Shown piece after piece: positions 9,029 through 18,552 of a stretch of 64,000 bases of DNA. Each line of letters opens with the position of its first letter. Position 1 is the stretch's first letter. Below the pieces are notes generated by a model. That model had not been told where the DNA came from, ran no database searches, and saw only the letters and a program-made list of their open reading frames with translations. Position numbers and translations under genes: made by a program. The stretch spans positions 785,467 to 849,466 of the forward strand of contig NZ_JAHBGC010000020.1 of the NCBI RefSeq assembly GCF_018390645.1. The letters run 5' to 3'. Source of the DNA: Ancylobacter dichloromethanicus. GTDB taxonomy: Bacteria > Pseudomonadota > Alphaproteobacteria > Rhizobiales > Xanthobacteraceae.

Positions 9029-10900
9029 GTGTCCGATATCACCCGGCGCGCCTTCGGGCGCAATGTCTTAATCGCCGGCGCGACGGCACTCGGATACCCG
9101 CTGCCGGCCCCGGCACGGGCGCAGGAAAGCGCGCCAGCGACGATGGCCCCGGGCATGGCGGCGCCGGGCATGGCGGGCCCCGCCCGGCACGGCATCGCCA
9201 TGCATGGTGCCCCGCTGCATCCGGAAGGGTTCGCCCATTACCGCAGCGTCAATCCCGAGGCGCCGCGGGGCGGCCGGCTGATACAGGGCGCGGTCGGCAC
9301 CTTCGACAGCCTCAACCCGTTCATCGTGCGCGGCACGGCGCCGCCCTTCGTGCGCTGGAACATCGTTGAGAGCCTGATGGCGCGCAGCCCCGACGAGGCG
9401 TTCACCTGCTACGCCCTGCTGGCGCGCACGGTGGCGACCGACGACGCGCGCTCCTATGTCGCCTTCGAGATCGACCCGCGCGCCCGCTTCGCCGACGGCA
9501 CGCCGGTGACCGCCGATGACGTGCTGTTCTCCTTCGAACTGCTGCGCGCCAGGGGCCGGCCGAATCACCGCACCTATTACGGCAAGGTGGCGAAGGCGGA
9601 GGTGACCGGCCCGCTCGCCATCCGCTTCACCTTCGGCGTGTTCGACCGCGAATTGCCGCTGATCCTGGCCCTGATGCCGGTGCTGGCCCGCCACGCCACC
9701 GATCCGGAGAGCTTCGAGCGGACCAGCTTCACCCCCCCGCTCGGCAGCGGCCCCTATGTCGCCACCGAGGTCAAGCCGGGCGAGACCGTGCTGCTGGCCC
9801 GGGCGCCGGACTATTGGGGCCGGGACCTGCCGGTCAATCGCGGCAACTTCAATTTCGACAGCCTGCGCTACGACTTCTACCGGGATGTGAATACGCAGTT
9901 CGAAGCCTTCAAGCGCGGCCTGTACGACATACGCTTCGAGACCGACCCCGGCCGCTGGAAGACCGGCTACGACATTCCCGCCGTGCGCGACGGGCGCATC
10001 GTGACCGAGGAGATCGCCACCGGCACGCCCAAGCCCTATTCCGCGCTGATCTTCAACATGCGCCGGCCGATCTTCGCCGACATGCGGGTGCGGCAGGCGA
10101 TGGTCGAGCTGTTCGACTTCGAATGGGCGAACCAGAACCTCTATTTCGGCCTCTACCGGCGCAATGGCAGCTTCTACGACGATTCCGAGCTGTCCTCGCT
10201 CGGCCGCCCGGCGGACGCGCGCGAGCGCACGCTGCTCGCCCCCTATGCCGACGCGGTGCTGCCCGAGGTCATGGCCGGCACCTGGCGCGCCCCGCGCTCG
10301 GACGGTTCGGGCCGCGACCGCGAGCAGCTGCGCCGGGCGCTCGACCTTTTCAAGGCCGCCGGCTGGGAGCTGAAGGCCGGCACGCTGACCGACCGCGCCA
10401 CCGGCCGGCCCTTCGCCCCCGAACTGGTGGTCGGCTCGAAGGACCAGGAGCGGCTGGCGCTGGCCTATCAGAACATGCTGCGCCGGGCCGGCGTGACGCT
10501 GAACATCCGCCTCGTCGACAATGTGCAGTTCGAGACCCGCAAGCAGACCTATGAGTACGACATGGTGCCCTATATCTGGGACCAGTCGCTCTCGCCGGGC
10601 AATGAGCAGGCGTTCTATTTCGGCTCGGCCGCCGCCGATGTGCCGGGCACGCGCAATTTCATGGGGCTGAAGAGCCCGGCCGCCGACGCGATGATCGAGG
10701 CGCTGCTGGCCGCCCGGGCGCGCGAGGACTTCGTCTCCGCCGTGCGGGCGCTCGACCGGGTGCTCATTTCCGCGCAGTTCTCGGTGCCACTGTTCTACAC
10801 GCCCGGGCAATGGGTCGCGCGCTGGCGCAAGGTGGAGCGGCCGGAAACGCTGGCCCTGCAGGGCTCGCTGGCGGAAAGCTGGTGGCAGGGGCCGGGGTAA
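9029..10900 (+). CDS. YejA-like peptide ABC transporter substrate-binding protein
   Basis: Periplasmic solute-binding protein, family 5, 623 residues. An N-terminal twin-arginine motif (TRRAFGRNVLIAG) and a cleavage region near ARA suggest Tat export. The mature start, HGIAMHGAPLHPEGFAHYRS then PRGGRLIQGAVGTFDSLNPF, is typical of YejA-type oligopeptide-binding proteins. It starts with GTG after AGGGAG; an ATG four bases earlier is in another frame. No permease or ATPase genes lie beside it in this window, so it may serve a transporter encoded elsewhere. Confidence 0.9.
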   Translation: MSDITRRAFGRNVLIAGATALGYPLPAPARAQESAPATMAPGMAAPGMAGPARHGIAMHGAPLHPEGFAHYRSVNPEAPRGGRLIQGAVGTFDSLNPFIVRGTAPPFVRWNIVESLMARSPDEAFTCYALLARTVATDDARSYVAFEIDPRARFADGTPVTADDVLFSFELLRARGRPNHRTYYGKVAKAEVTGPLAIRFTFGVFDRELPLILALMPVLARHATDPESFERTSFTPPLGSGPYVATEVKPGETVLLARAPDYWGRDLPVNRGNFNFDSLRYDFYRDVNTQFEAFKRGLYDIRFETDPGRWKTGYDIPAVRDGRIVTEEIATGTPKPYSALIFNMRRPIFADMRVRQAMVELFDFEWANQNLYFGLYRRNGSFYDDSELSSLGRPADARERTLLAPYADAVLPEVMAGTWRAPRSDGSGRDREQLRRALDLFKAAGWELKAGTLTDRATGRPFAPELVVGSKDQERLALAYQNMLRRAGVTLNIRLVDNVQFETRKQTYEYDMVPYIWDQSLSPGNEQAFYFGSAAADVPGTRNFMGLKSPAADAMIEALLAARAREDFVSAVRALDRVLISAQFSVPLFYTPGQWVARWRKVERPETLALQGSLAESWWQGPG

Positions 10901-11065
10901 GCCGCCGGCGCGATCGCGCATCGCCGCCACAGCCGGCCAAAAGCGCGCCCGCACGCCTATGAAGCGCTGGACAGGCGCCCCGGAACGCGTTCCTTAAGGG
11001 GAGTATGCGTTGCGGGTCCCGAAGGCGGGGTCGGCTTCATGAAGACAGAGTGCTGGAGCAGGTCC

Positions 11066-11374
11066 ATGCGTTACGCCGTCCTTTCCCTTGCCGCCCTCCT
11101 CGTTGCGGGCACGCTGCCCGCCGGGGCGCAGCAGCCGATCGAGGTGCACCCGAGCAAGCAGGCCCAGGGCGGGCTGGAGGTCACCATTCCGCCGATCAAC
11201 AACCCCAATTACCTCGACTACGGCCCGCTGCCGGACAATCCGGGCTCGGGCAAGAGCGAGGACTACATGGATCAGGCGGGCGGCAATTACGAGAACCTCA
11301 GCGGCCCCGGCTCGGATGTCGATGCCGACGTGATGCCGGACGATGACGGCGCCTATGAGAGCCCGCTGGAGTAA
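11066..11374 (+). CDS. Small secreted acidic protein of unknown function
   Basis: I do not recognise a family. The 102 residues begin with a clear signal peptide (RYAVLSLAALLVAGTLPAGAQQ). The mature part is short, acidic and poor in predicted structure: Asn/Pro-rich (PPINNPNYLDYGPLPDNPG), then a Gly/Asn stretch, then a strongly acidic tail (DVDADVMPDDDGAYESP). The ATG at 11066 follows GGAGCAGG. It lies 165 bases after the YejA-like gene on the same strand and could share its transcript. A periplasmic or surface location is inferred from the signal peptide only. Confidence 0.6.
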   Translation: MRYAVLSLAALLVAGTLPAGAQQPIEVHPSKQAQGGLEVTIPPINNPNYLDYGPLPDNPGSGKSEDYMDQAGGNYENLSGPGSDVDADVMPDDDGAYESPLE

Positions 11375-11393
11375 GGCGCTTCCGTAGAGGCGC

Positions 11394-11439
11394 GGCGGCC
11401 ATCAGGCCGTGTTCGCGGCGAGGCGGCCATCAGGCCGCC
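11394..11439. repeat. Imperfect direct repeat with hairpin at the mfd 3' end
   Basis: GGCGGCCATCAGGCCG occurs at 11394-11409 and again at 11422-11437. The second copy contains the mfd stop codon and forms a hairpin, GGCGGCC (11422-11428) with GGCCGCC (11433-11439). It lies between convergent genes and may act as a terminator, although there is no T run. Confidence 0.5.
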
Positions 11440-14400
11440 TTCGCCCCCTGCTCGGCGATTTTCGCCAGTTCCTTCAGCAGGCTCGCGCTGCCCTTGAGCC
11501 GCGCATTGGCGCTCGGCCAGTCCTCCGAGAACACCACCTTGCCGTCGGGGCGCATCTTCGCCACCACATGCGGCTTGCCGACGAAGGCGATGAAGCCGGC
11601 CGGGTTGGGAAAGCGCCCGTCGCGGAAGGTCAGCACCATGCCGCGCGGGCCGGCATCCACCTTCTCGACATTGGCGCGGCGGCACAGCGCCTTGATGCCC
11701 ACCAGCTTGAGCAGTTGCTCGACCTCCTCCGGCAGCGTCCCGAAGCGGTCGACCATTTCCGCGCCCATCGATTCGATCTCGGCGTCGCTCTCCAGGTCCG
11801 CGAGGCGGCGGTAGAGGCTGAGGCGGACATGCAGGTCCGTCACATAGTCCTCCGGAATCAGCACCGGCGTGCCGATGGAGATGGTGGGCGACCATTTGTC
11901 GGCCACCGGCGCGGTGATGCCGGCCTTGAGGTTGGCGATCGCCTCCTCCAGCATCTCCTGGTAGAGCTCGTAGCCGACCTCCTTGATGTGGCCGGACTGC
12001 TCGTCGCCCAGCAGGTTGCCGGCGCCGCGAATGTCGAGGTCGTGGCTGGCGAGCTGGAAGCCGGCCCCCAGCGTGTCCAGCGACTGCAGCACCTTCAGCC
12101 GCCGGTCGGCCTGCGCCGTCACCTGCTTCCCGGCCGGCAGGGTGAAGATGGCATAGGCCCGCGTCTTGGAGCGCCCCACCCGCCCGCGCAGCTGGTAGAG
12201 CTGGGCGAGGCCGAACATGTCGGCGCGGTGCACGATCAGCGTGTTGGCGGTCGGGATGTCGAGGCCGGATTCGACGATGGTGGTGGAGAGCAGCACGTCG
12301 AACTGCCCGTCATAGAAAGCGGACATGATCTCTTCGAGCTGGGTCGCCGCCATCTGGCCATGGGCCACCGCGACCTTCACCTCCGGCACGCTCTTGTCGA
12401 GGAAGTCCTTCACCTCGGCGAGGTCCTCGATGCGCGGGCAGACATAGAAGCTCTGGCCGCCGCGATAGCGCTCGCGCAGCAGCGCCTCGCGCACGATCAG
12501 CGCATCGAACGGGGTGATGAAGCTGCGCACCGCCAGCCGGTCGACCGGCGGCGAGGCGATGATGGAGAGTTCGCGCACCCCGGTCATGGCGAGCTGGAGG
12601 GTGCGCGGAATCGGCGTCGCGGTCAGGGTCAGCACATGCACCTCGGCGCGCATCTGTTTCAGCCGCTCCTTGTGGCCGACGCCGAAATGCTGCTCCTCGT
12701 CGACGATGACGAGGCCGAGGTCCTTGAACGAAATGGCCTTGCCCAGCAGCGCGTGGGTGCCCACCACGATGTCGACCGTGCCGTCGGCGAGGCCCTTCTT
12801 GGTCTCGGAAAGCTCCTTGCCGGTGACGAGGCGCGAAGCCTGCCGCACCACCACCGGCAGCCCCTTGAAGCGCTCGGAAAAGGTCTTGAAATGCTGGCGC
12901 GCCAGCAGCGTGGTCGGCACCACCACCGCCACCTGCTTGCCGTTCAGCGCCACCGCGAAGGCCGCTCTAAGAGCCACTTCGGTCTTGCCGAAGCCGACAT
13001 CGCCGCACACCAGCCGGTCCATCGGGTGGCCGGAGCCGAGATCGTCGAACACCGCCTCGATGGCGGCCTCCTGGTCCTCGGTCTCCTCATAGGGGAAGCG
13101 GGCGCGGAACTCGTCATAGATGCCGGCCGCCGGCACCAGGCGCGGCGCCTCCTGCGTCTGGCGCTGCGCGGCGACCTTGATCAGCTCGGCCGCCATCTCG
13201 CGGATGCGGCTCTTCATCCGCGCCTTGCGCGCCTGCCAGCCGCCGCCGCCCAGCCGGTCGAGCTGCGCCTCGGTGTCCTCGGAGCCGTAGCGCGACAGCA
13301 GTTCGAGATTCTCCACCGGCAGGAAGAGCTTGGAGCCCTCCGCGTAGTGGATTTCGAGGCAGTCGTGCGGCGCCCCCATCGCCTCGATGGTCTTCAGCCC
13401 GATGAACCGGCCGATGCCGTGGTCGACATGCACGACCAGATCGCCGGCGGTCAGCGCGCCAAGTTCCGCGATCACGTCCTGCGGCCGGCGCGCCTTGCGC
13501 TTGGGGCGCACGAGCCGGTCGCCGAGAATGTCCTGCTCGCCGATGACGACGAGCGCGTCGGTCTCGAACCCGCTCTCGATGCCGAGCACGGCGAGCGCGA
13601 TGGTGCCTTTCGGCAGCGCCTCGGCGGCGTCGCGCGAGCCGACGGTCTGGGTGCCCTTGAGGCCGTGATCGGCCAGCACGGTGGCGAGCCGGTCGCGCGA
13701 GCCCTCCGACCAGGCGGCGAGGATGGTGCGCTTGCCCTTGGCGAGGTCTCTGAGATAGCCGGCCGCGACATCGAACAGCGCCGCCTCCGGGTCCGCCCGC
13801 TCAGGCGCGAAGGAGCGCGCCGGGCGGCCGTCGAGGTCGATCACATCCTTCGATTCCGGCAGCGCATAGGCGGAAAGCGCGAGGTTGCGGGCGGCCTCGC
13901 GGCGCGCCTTCCATTCCTCGGCGGTGAGATACAGCGCCTCCGGCGGCAGCGGCTTGTAGGGCGCGGAGGCGCCGCCATGCTCCAGCCCGTGCCGGCGGGC
14001 GTCGTAATAGTCGGCGATCTGGTCGAGCCGCGAGGCGGCGGCCTCGTCGTCCTGCGCCTCCATCACCACCGGCGCGTCGGGGGCGTAGTCGAACAGCGTG
14101 TCGAGCCCCTCATGGAACAGCGGCAGCCAGTGCTCCATGCCGGGGTAGCGCCGTCCCTCGCTCACCGCCTCATACAGCAGGTCGCCGCGCGGCGCCGCGC
14201 CGAAGGCGGCGACATAGGCCATGCGAAAGCGCTTCATGGTCTCGCTGGTGAGCTGCAATTCGCTCATCGGCACCAGGTCGAGCGAACGCATCTGCAGCGC
14301 GGTGCGCTGGGTCTCGGGGTCGAAGCCGCGGATCGATTCCAGCGTGTCGCCGAAGAAATCGAGCCGCACCGGCGCCGGCAGCCCCGGCGGGTAGAGATCG

Positions 14401-14945
14401 ACGATGCCGCCGCGCACCGCATATTCGCCGGTGTCGCGCACGGTGGAGGTGCGCTGGAAGCCGTTGATCTCGGCCCAGCCGACGACGTCGTCGAGCGAGA
14501 GCGCATTGCCCGGCGCCGCCGAGAAGGACTGGGTCGCGATCAGCGCGCGCCTCGGCACGCGCTGCAGCGCGGCGTTCACCGTGGTCAGCACGATGGTGCC
14601 GGCCTCGCGGCCCTTCACCCGGGCGAGGCGGGCCAGCGTGGTCATGCGGCGGGCGATCACCGCCCCGTTGGGCGAGGCGCGGTCATAGGGCAGGCAGTCC
14701 CAGGCCGGAAAGGGCAGCACCTCGACGCCGGGCGCGAAGAAGCCGAGCGCCCGCTCCAGCTCCGCCATCCGCTCGCTGTCGCGGCAGATCACCATGAGCG
14801 TCGGCCACGGCGCGTCGGCCTGCGCCGCCAGCGCGCGGGCGAGGTCGGCGACCACCAGCCCCTCCATGCCGGCGGGCACGTTGGCGAGGGTCAGCGTGCG
14901 GCCGGGAGACAGGCGCGCGGCGAGGGTGGAAAGGGGCGTCTTCAT
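11430..14945 (-). CDS. mfd: Transcription-repair coupling factor Mfd
   Basis: Large cytoplasmic DNA translocase (1171 residues) that displaces RNA polymerase stalled at lesions and recruits UvrA. Domains in order: a UvrB-like N-terminal module, a CarD-type RNA-polymerase-interaction domain near residues 490-545 (GDLVVHVDHGIGRFIGL), a RecG-like motor with Walker A GDVGFGKTEVALRAAF near 645 and DEEQHFGV near 748, and a C-terminal TRCF domain. The ATG at 14945 is chosen because the region further upstream overlaps sdhE in another frame. The sdhE stop is 13 bases upstream, so the two genes are co-transcribed. Confidence 0.97.
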   Translation of the reverse strand: MKTPLSTLAARLSPGRTLTLANVPAGMEGLVVADLARALAAQADAPWPTLMVICRDSERMAELERALGFFAPGVEVLPFPAWDCLPYDRASPNGAVIARRMTTLARLARVKGREAGTIVLTTVNAALQRVPRRALIATQSFSAAPGNALSLDDVVGWAEINGFQRTSTVRDTGEYAVRGGIVDLYPPGLPAPVRLDFFGDTLESIRGFDPETQRTALQMRSLDLVPMSELQLTSETMKRFRMAYVAAFGAAPRGDLLYEAVSEGRRYPGMEHWLPLFHEGLDTLFDYAPDAPVVMEAQDDEAAASRLDQIADYYDARRHGLEHGGASAPYKPLPPEALYLTAEEWKARREAARNLALSAYALPESKDVIDLDGRPARSFAPERADPEAALFDVAAGYLRDLAKGKRTILAAWSEGSRDRLATVLADHGLKGTQTVGSRDAAEALPKGTIALAVLGIESGFETDALVVIGEQDILGDRLVRPKRKARRPQDVIAELGALTAGDLVVHVDHGIGRFIGLKTIEAMGAPHDCLEIHYAEGSKLFLPVENLELLSRYGSEDTEAQLDRLGGGGWQARKARMKSRIREMAAELIKVAAQRQTQEAPRLVPAAGIYDEFRARFPYEETEDQEAAIEAVFDDLGSGHPMDRLVCGDVGFGKTEVALRAAFAVALNGKQVAVVVPTTLLARQHFKTFSERFKGLPVVVRQASRLVTGKELSETKKGLADGTVDIVVGTHALLGKAISFKDLGLVIVDEEQHFGVGHKERLKQMRAEVHVLTLTATPIPRTLQLAMTGVRELSIIASPPVDRLAVRSFITPFDALIVREALLRERYRGGQSFYVCPRIEDLAEVKDFLDKSVPEVKVAVAHGQMAATQLEEIMSAFYDGQFDVLLSTTIVESGLDIPTANTLIVHRADMFGLAQLYQLRGRVGRSKTRAYAIFTLPAGKQVTAQADRRLKVLQSLDTLGAGFQLASHDLDIRGAGNLLGDEQSGHIKEVGYELYQEMLEEAIANLKAGITAPVADKWSPTISIGTPVLIPEDYVTDLHVRLSLYRRLADLESDAEIESMGAEMVDRFGTLPEEVEQLLKLVGIKALCRRANVEKVDAGPRGMVLTFRDGRFPNPAGFIAFVGKPHVVAKMRPDGKVVFSEDWPSANARLKGSASLLKELAKIAEQGAKAA

Positions 14946-14958
14946 CGGGTCGCGGTCT

Positions 14959-15255
14959 TCATATCTCGGGAACGCCCTCGCCCGACAGGTGGAACTGGCG
15001 GAAGCGGTGGAAAAGCGGGGTGTCGAATTCCGGCGCCGGCACGCCGCCGCCGAGCCAGCCATAGAGGTCGGGGTCCTCGACCTCGATCAGCAACTCGAAG
15101 GCGGCGACGTCGTCCTCGCTCAACTCGCCGATGCAGGCATCGGCGAAGCGGCCCATCAGCAGGTCCATCTCGCGTGTGCCGCGATGCCAGGAGCGGTAGA
15201 GGATGCGCCGGCGGCGGGCGTCGAGACCCGCGCTCGATCGCGTGGTTCCGGTCAT
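14959..15255 (-). CDS. sdhE: FAD assembly factor SdhE (SdhAF2)
   Basis: Small soluble protein of 98 residues needed to attach FAD covalently to the succinate dehydrogenase flavoprotein. The family motif is visible as RSWHRGTREMDLLMGRFAD, which contains the conserved RG..E residues. The rest follows the usual acidic helical pattern (LSEDDVAAFELLIEVEDPDLYGWL). It lies just upstream of mfd on the same strand and is divergent from recG; sdhE-mfd/recG neighbourhoods are common in alphaproteobacteria. Confidence 0.93.
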   Translation of the reverse strand: MTGTTRSSAGLDARRRRILYRSWHRGTREMDLLMGRFADACIGELSEDDVAAFELLIEVEDPDLYGWLGGGVPAPEFDTPLFHRFRQFHLSGEGVPEI

Positions 15256-15405
15256 GTCTAGGCCTCGGTTTCGCGCCGCCGCGGCGGCGGCGTCACGCAG
15301 GAGGCGCCGTGTTTAGCGCGCCGCGCGGCCGCTGTCAGGTGGACAATCGGTGATGTCGCCGGCCGCGTTGCACCGCGCGCCGCCATCGTCCACATTCGCC
15401 CGGCC

Positions 15406-17487
15406 ATGCGGCCCGACATTCTCAACCCCTACTTCGCCTCGATCACCGGCCTGCCCGGCATCGGCCCGAAGCTCGCCCGGCCGTTCAACCGGCTGCTCGG
15501 GCGCGAGGAAGGCGCGCGGCTGCTCGACCTGCTGCTGCACCTGCCCTCTTCCACCATCGACCGCCGCGCCCGCCCGACCCTGGCCGAGATCGTCCCCGAC
15601 ACGGTGGTGACGGTGGAGATCCATGTCGACCGTCATGTCGCCCCCCCGCGCGGTTCGCGCGCCCCCTACCGGGTCTATGGCCACGACGCCACCGGCGACC
15701 TGACGCTGGCCTTCTTCAAGGCCGAGCGCAGCTGGATGGAGCGGCTGCTGCCCATCGGCGAGACCCGCTGGGTGTCCGGCACCGTCACCCTGTATGACGG
15801 CATGGCGCAGATGGTCCACCCCGACCGGGTGGTCGACGCCGCCGGCCTCGCCAAGCTGCCGCCGATCGAGCCGCTCTACCCGCTGGTCGAGGGGCTGGCG
15901 CACGGCCATGTCCGGCGCGCGGTCGAGGCTGCGCTGGCGCAGACCGGCGAATTGCCGGAATGGCAGGCGAGCCCGCCCGGCATCGGCTTCCACGAGGCGC
16001 TGCGCAAGGTGCACCAGCCGCACGACACGCTGGACGCCAGCCCGCTCGGCCCGGCGTGGCAGCGGCTCGCCTATGACGAATTGCTGGCCGGCCAGCTCGC
16101 GCTCGCCCTGCTGCGGGCGCGCACGGTGAAGCAGGCGGGACGGCCGAGCCTCGGCACCGGCGCGGTCTCCGAGGAGATCGTCGCCGCCCTGCCCTTTTCG
16201 CTCACCGGCTCGCAGGTCGAGGCGCTCCGCGCGATCCGCGCCGACCTCGGCTCGCAGGACCGCATGCTGCGGCTGCTGCAGGGTGATGTCGGCTCGGGCA
16301 AGACCGTGGTGGCGCTGCTGGCGGCGGCCACCGTCATCGAGGCCGGGCGGCAGGCGGCATTGATGGCCCCGACGGAGATCCTCGCCCGCCAGCACATGAA
16401 GACCATCGCCCCGCTGGCGGAGAAGGCGGGCCTCGCCGTCGCCCTGCTCACCGGCCGCGAGAAGGGGCGCGCCCGCGCCGAGCTTCTGGCCCGGCTCGCG
16501 AGCGGCGAGATCGACCTCGTCATCGGCACCCATGCGCTGTTCCAGGAAGGCGTCGATTTCCGCGACCTCGCGCTCGCCATCGTCGACGAGCAGCACCGCT
16601 TCGGCGTGCATCAGCGCCTTGCCCTCGCCGCCAAGGGCGAGGCGGTGGACGTGCTGGTGATGACGGCGACGCCGATCCCCCGCACGCTGGTGCTGACCTA
16701 TTTCGGCGACATGGACTCCAGCGAGCTGCGCGAGAAGCCGGCCGGCCGCAAGCCGATCGACACCCGCGCCATCCCCTCCGACCGCATCGACGAGATCGTC
16801 GCCCGGCTCGGCCGGGCGCTGGTAGAAGGCCGCCGCGCCTACTGGATCTGCCCGCTGGTGGAGGAATCGGAGAATTCCGACCTCGCCGCCGCCGAAGCAC
16901 GCTTCGCGGACCTCAGGGCGCATTTCGGCCCGCTGGTCGGCCTCGTCCACGGCAAGATGAAGGGGGCGGAGAAGGACGCCGCCATGGCCGCCTTCGCCGC
17001 CGGGGAAACCCGGCTTCTCGTCGCCACCACCGTGGTCGAGGTCGGCGTCGATGTGCCGGAGGCCAGCATCATCGTCATCGAGCACGCCGAGCGCTTCGGC
17101 CTTGCCCAGCTCCACCAGCTGCGCGGCCGGGTCGGGCGCGGCGACGCCGCCTCCACCTGCCTGCTGCTCTACCGCCGGCCGCTCGGCGAGGTCGCCCGCC
17201 AGCGGCTGGAGGCGCTGCGCTCTTCCGAGGACGGGTTCTTCCTTGCCGAGCAGGACCTAAAGCTGCGCGGCGAAGGCGACGTGCTCGGCACGCGCCAGAG
17301 CGGCTTTCCCGGCTTCAAGCTGGCGCGGCTCGATGTGCATGGCGACCTGCTGCTGCGGGCCCGCGCCGAGGCGCTGGAAACAGTCAAGAACGATTCCGAT
17401 CTGGTGTCGCCGCGTGGCGCTCTCCTGCGCCTGTTGCTACATATTTTCGAGCGCGACGTGGCGGTGAAGCTGCTCAGCGCGGGTTGA
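15406..17487 (+). CDS. recG: ATP-dependent DNA helicase RecG
   Basis: Branch-migrating helicase of 693 residues that regresses stalled forks and processes R-loops and recombination intermediates. An N-terminal wedge/OB domain (LPGIGPKLARPFNRLLG at the start) precedes the motor: Walker A QGDVGSGKTVVALLAA near residue 292, the DEQHRFGV box near 391, TATPIPRTL, and the C-terminal QLHQLRGRVGRG motif VI. The length is normal. It is divergent from sdhE and followed after 7 bases by the DUF454 gene, so it probably heads a small operon. Confidence 0.96.
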   Translation: MRPDILNPYFASITGLPGIGPKLARPFNRLLGREEGARLLDLLLHLPSSTIDRRARPTLAEIVPDTVVTVEIHVDRHVAPPRGSRAPYRVYGHDATGDLTLAFFKAERSWMERLLPIGETRWVSGTVTLYDGMAQMVHPDRVVDAAGLAKLPPIEPLYPLVEGLAHGHVRRAVEAALAQTGELPEWQASPPGIGFHEALRKVHQPHDTLDASPLGPAWQRLAYDELLAGQLALALLRARTVKQAGRPSLGTGAVSEEIVAALPFSLTGSQVEALRAIRADLGSQDRMLRLLQGDVGSGKTVVALLAAATVIEAGRQAALMAPTEILARQHMKTIAPLAEKAGLAVALLTGREKGRARAELLARLASGEIDLVIGTHALFQEGVDFRDLALAIVDEQHRFGVHQRLALAAKGEAVDVLVMTATPIPRTLVLTYFGDMDSSELREKPAGRKPIDTRAIPSDRIDEIVARLGRALVEGRRAYWICPLVEESENSDLAAAEARFADLRAHFGPLVGLVHGKMKGAEKDAAMAAFAAGETRLLVATTVVEVGVDVPEASIIVIEHAERFGLAQLHQLRGRVGRGDAASTCLLLYRRPLGEVARQRLEALRSSEDGFFLAEQDLKLRGEGDVLGTRQSGFPGFKLARLDVHGDLLLRARAEALETVKNDSDLVSPRGALLRLLLHIFERDVAVKLLSAG

Positions 17488-17494
17488 TGACTAT

Positions 17495-17935
17495 ATGAAC
17501 GGGGCCGAACGACTTGGCGACGCGGTGATGCACACATTGATGACGGAGCGGGAACCAAAGACATCTTCCCTTCCGGCACCTCTGCGCTGGGCGATGTTCG
17601 CCCTCGCCTGGGTGTGCGTCGGGCTGGGCATTGTCGGCATCGTCACCCCGGTGATGCCGGGAACGGTGTTCCTCATTCTTGCCGCCTGGCTGTTCACCCG
17701 TTCCTCGCCGCGCTTCGAGCGGTGGCTGCTGACCCATCCGCGCCTCGGCCCCTCGGTCGTCGCCTGGCGCGCGAGCGGCGCCGTGCCGCGCTGGGCGCAA
17801 TTGGTGGCCGCCGGCAGCATGGCGTTCAGCTTCGCCGTGCTGGTGGTTCTCGGCCTGTCGGTGCCGGTGCTCGCCATCGTCGCGGCGGTGTTCGTCGGCG
17901 TCTCTGCCTATCTGCTGACCCGGCCAACCTCGTGA
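17495..17935 (+). CDS. DUF454 (YbaN family) inner-membrane protein
   Basis: Membrane protein of 146 residues with three or four helices. The DUF454 core is clear: GIVGIVTPVMPGTVFLILAAWLF followed by RSSPRFERWLLTHPRLGPSV. Function is unknown for the family. The start is uncertain: ATG at 17495, with in-frame ATGs at 17528 and 17540. Its stop overlaps the mobA start in a GTGA arrangement, so mobA translation is probably coupled to it. Confidence 0.85.
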   Translation: MNGAERLGDAVMHTLMTEREPKTSSLPAPLRWAMFALAWVCVGLGIVGIVTPVMPGTVFLILAAWLFTRSSPRFERWLLTHPRLGPSVVAWRASGAVPRWAQLVAAGSMAFSFAVLVVLGLSVPVLAIVAAVFVGVSAYLLTRPTS

Positions 17936-18552
17936 GCGGCAGCGGGACACCCGCCGGGCTGATCCTCGCCGGCGGCCTGTCGCGGCGCATGGGTGGCGGC
18001 GACAAGGGGCTGCTGCGGCTCGGCGGCGAGACCATCCTCGCGCGCATCGCCCAAAGGCTCGGCCCGCAGGTGTCGCCGCTGCTGCTGAACGCCAACGGGC
18101 CGGCGGAGCGGTTCGGGCTCGATCTGCCGGTGGTGCCGGACACGCTGGCTGGTGCGCCGGGACCGCTGGCCGGTCTCCTCGCCGGCCTCGACCATCTCGC
18201 GGGCGTGGCGCCGGACACCCGTTTCCTGCTTACCGTGCCGGGCGACTGCCCGTTCCTGCCGCTGGACCTCGCCGCGCGCCTCGTCGCGGCGGCGCAGATG
18301 GCGGGGGCCGCCTACGCGGTTTCCGGCGGGCGCGAGCATCCTGTGATCGGGGTGTGGCAGGTCGCCGCGCGCGGCGAACTGCGCCGCCTGCTGGTGCGGC
18401 AGGATGAACGCCGGATGATGCGCTGGGTCCAGCACATCGGCGCCCTCCCCGTGGAATGGCCGGATCGGCCGCTCGACCCGTTCTTCAACCTCAACACGCC
18501 GGAAGACCTCGCTGAGGCCGAGCGCCTGCTCGCCGCCTATCCCGCGCCCTGA
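17932..18552 (+). CDS. mobA: Molybdenum cofactor guanylyltransferase MobA
   Basis: Cytoplasmic enzyme of 206 residues that transfers GMP from GTP to molybdenum cofactor, giving the guanine dinucleotide form used by DMSO-reductase-family enzymes. The nucleotide-binding start LILAGGLSRRMGGGDKGLLRLGG and the metal-site segment VPGDCPFLP are present. It starts with GTG overlapping the DUF454 stop by 4 bases. Its 3' end overlaps the convergent mobB gene by 16 bases. FNLNTPEDLAEAE at the end is typical of MobA. Confidence 0.93.
   Translation: MSGSGTPAGLILAGGLSRRMGGGDKGLLRLGGETILARIAQRLGPQVSPLLLNANGPAERFGLDLPVVPDTLAGAPGPLAGLLAGLDHLAGVAPDTRFLLTVPGDCPFLPLDLAARLVAAAQMAGAAYAVSGGREHPVIGVWQVAARGELRRLLVRQDERRMMRWVQHIGALPVEWPDRPLDPFFNLNTPEDLAEAERLLAAYPAP

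Noticed and set aside
10982-10993. GGAACGCGTTCC palindrome upstream of the small secreted protein, considered as an operator or stress promoter
   Set aside because: GGAAC is present, but the next CGTT is 21 bases away, too far for a general stress promoter, and a single 12-base palindrome is weak evidence for an operator.
11409-15353. A long plus-strand open frame of more than 1,300 codons
   Set aside because: It is the antisense shadow of mfd and sdhE, which have complete motifs on the minus strand.
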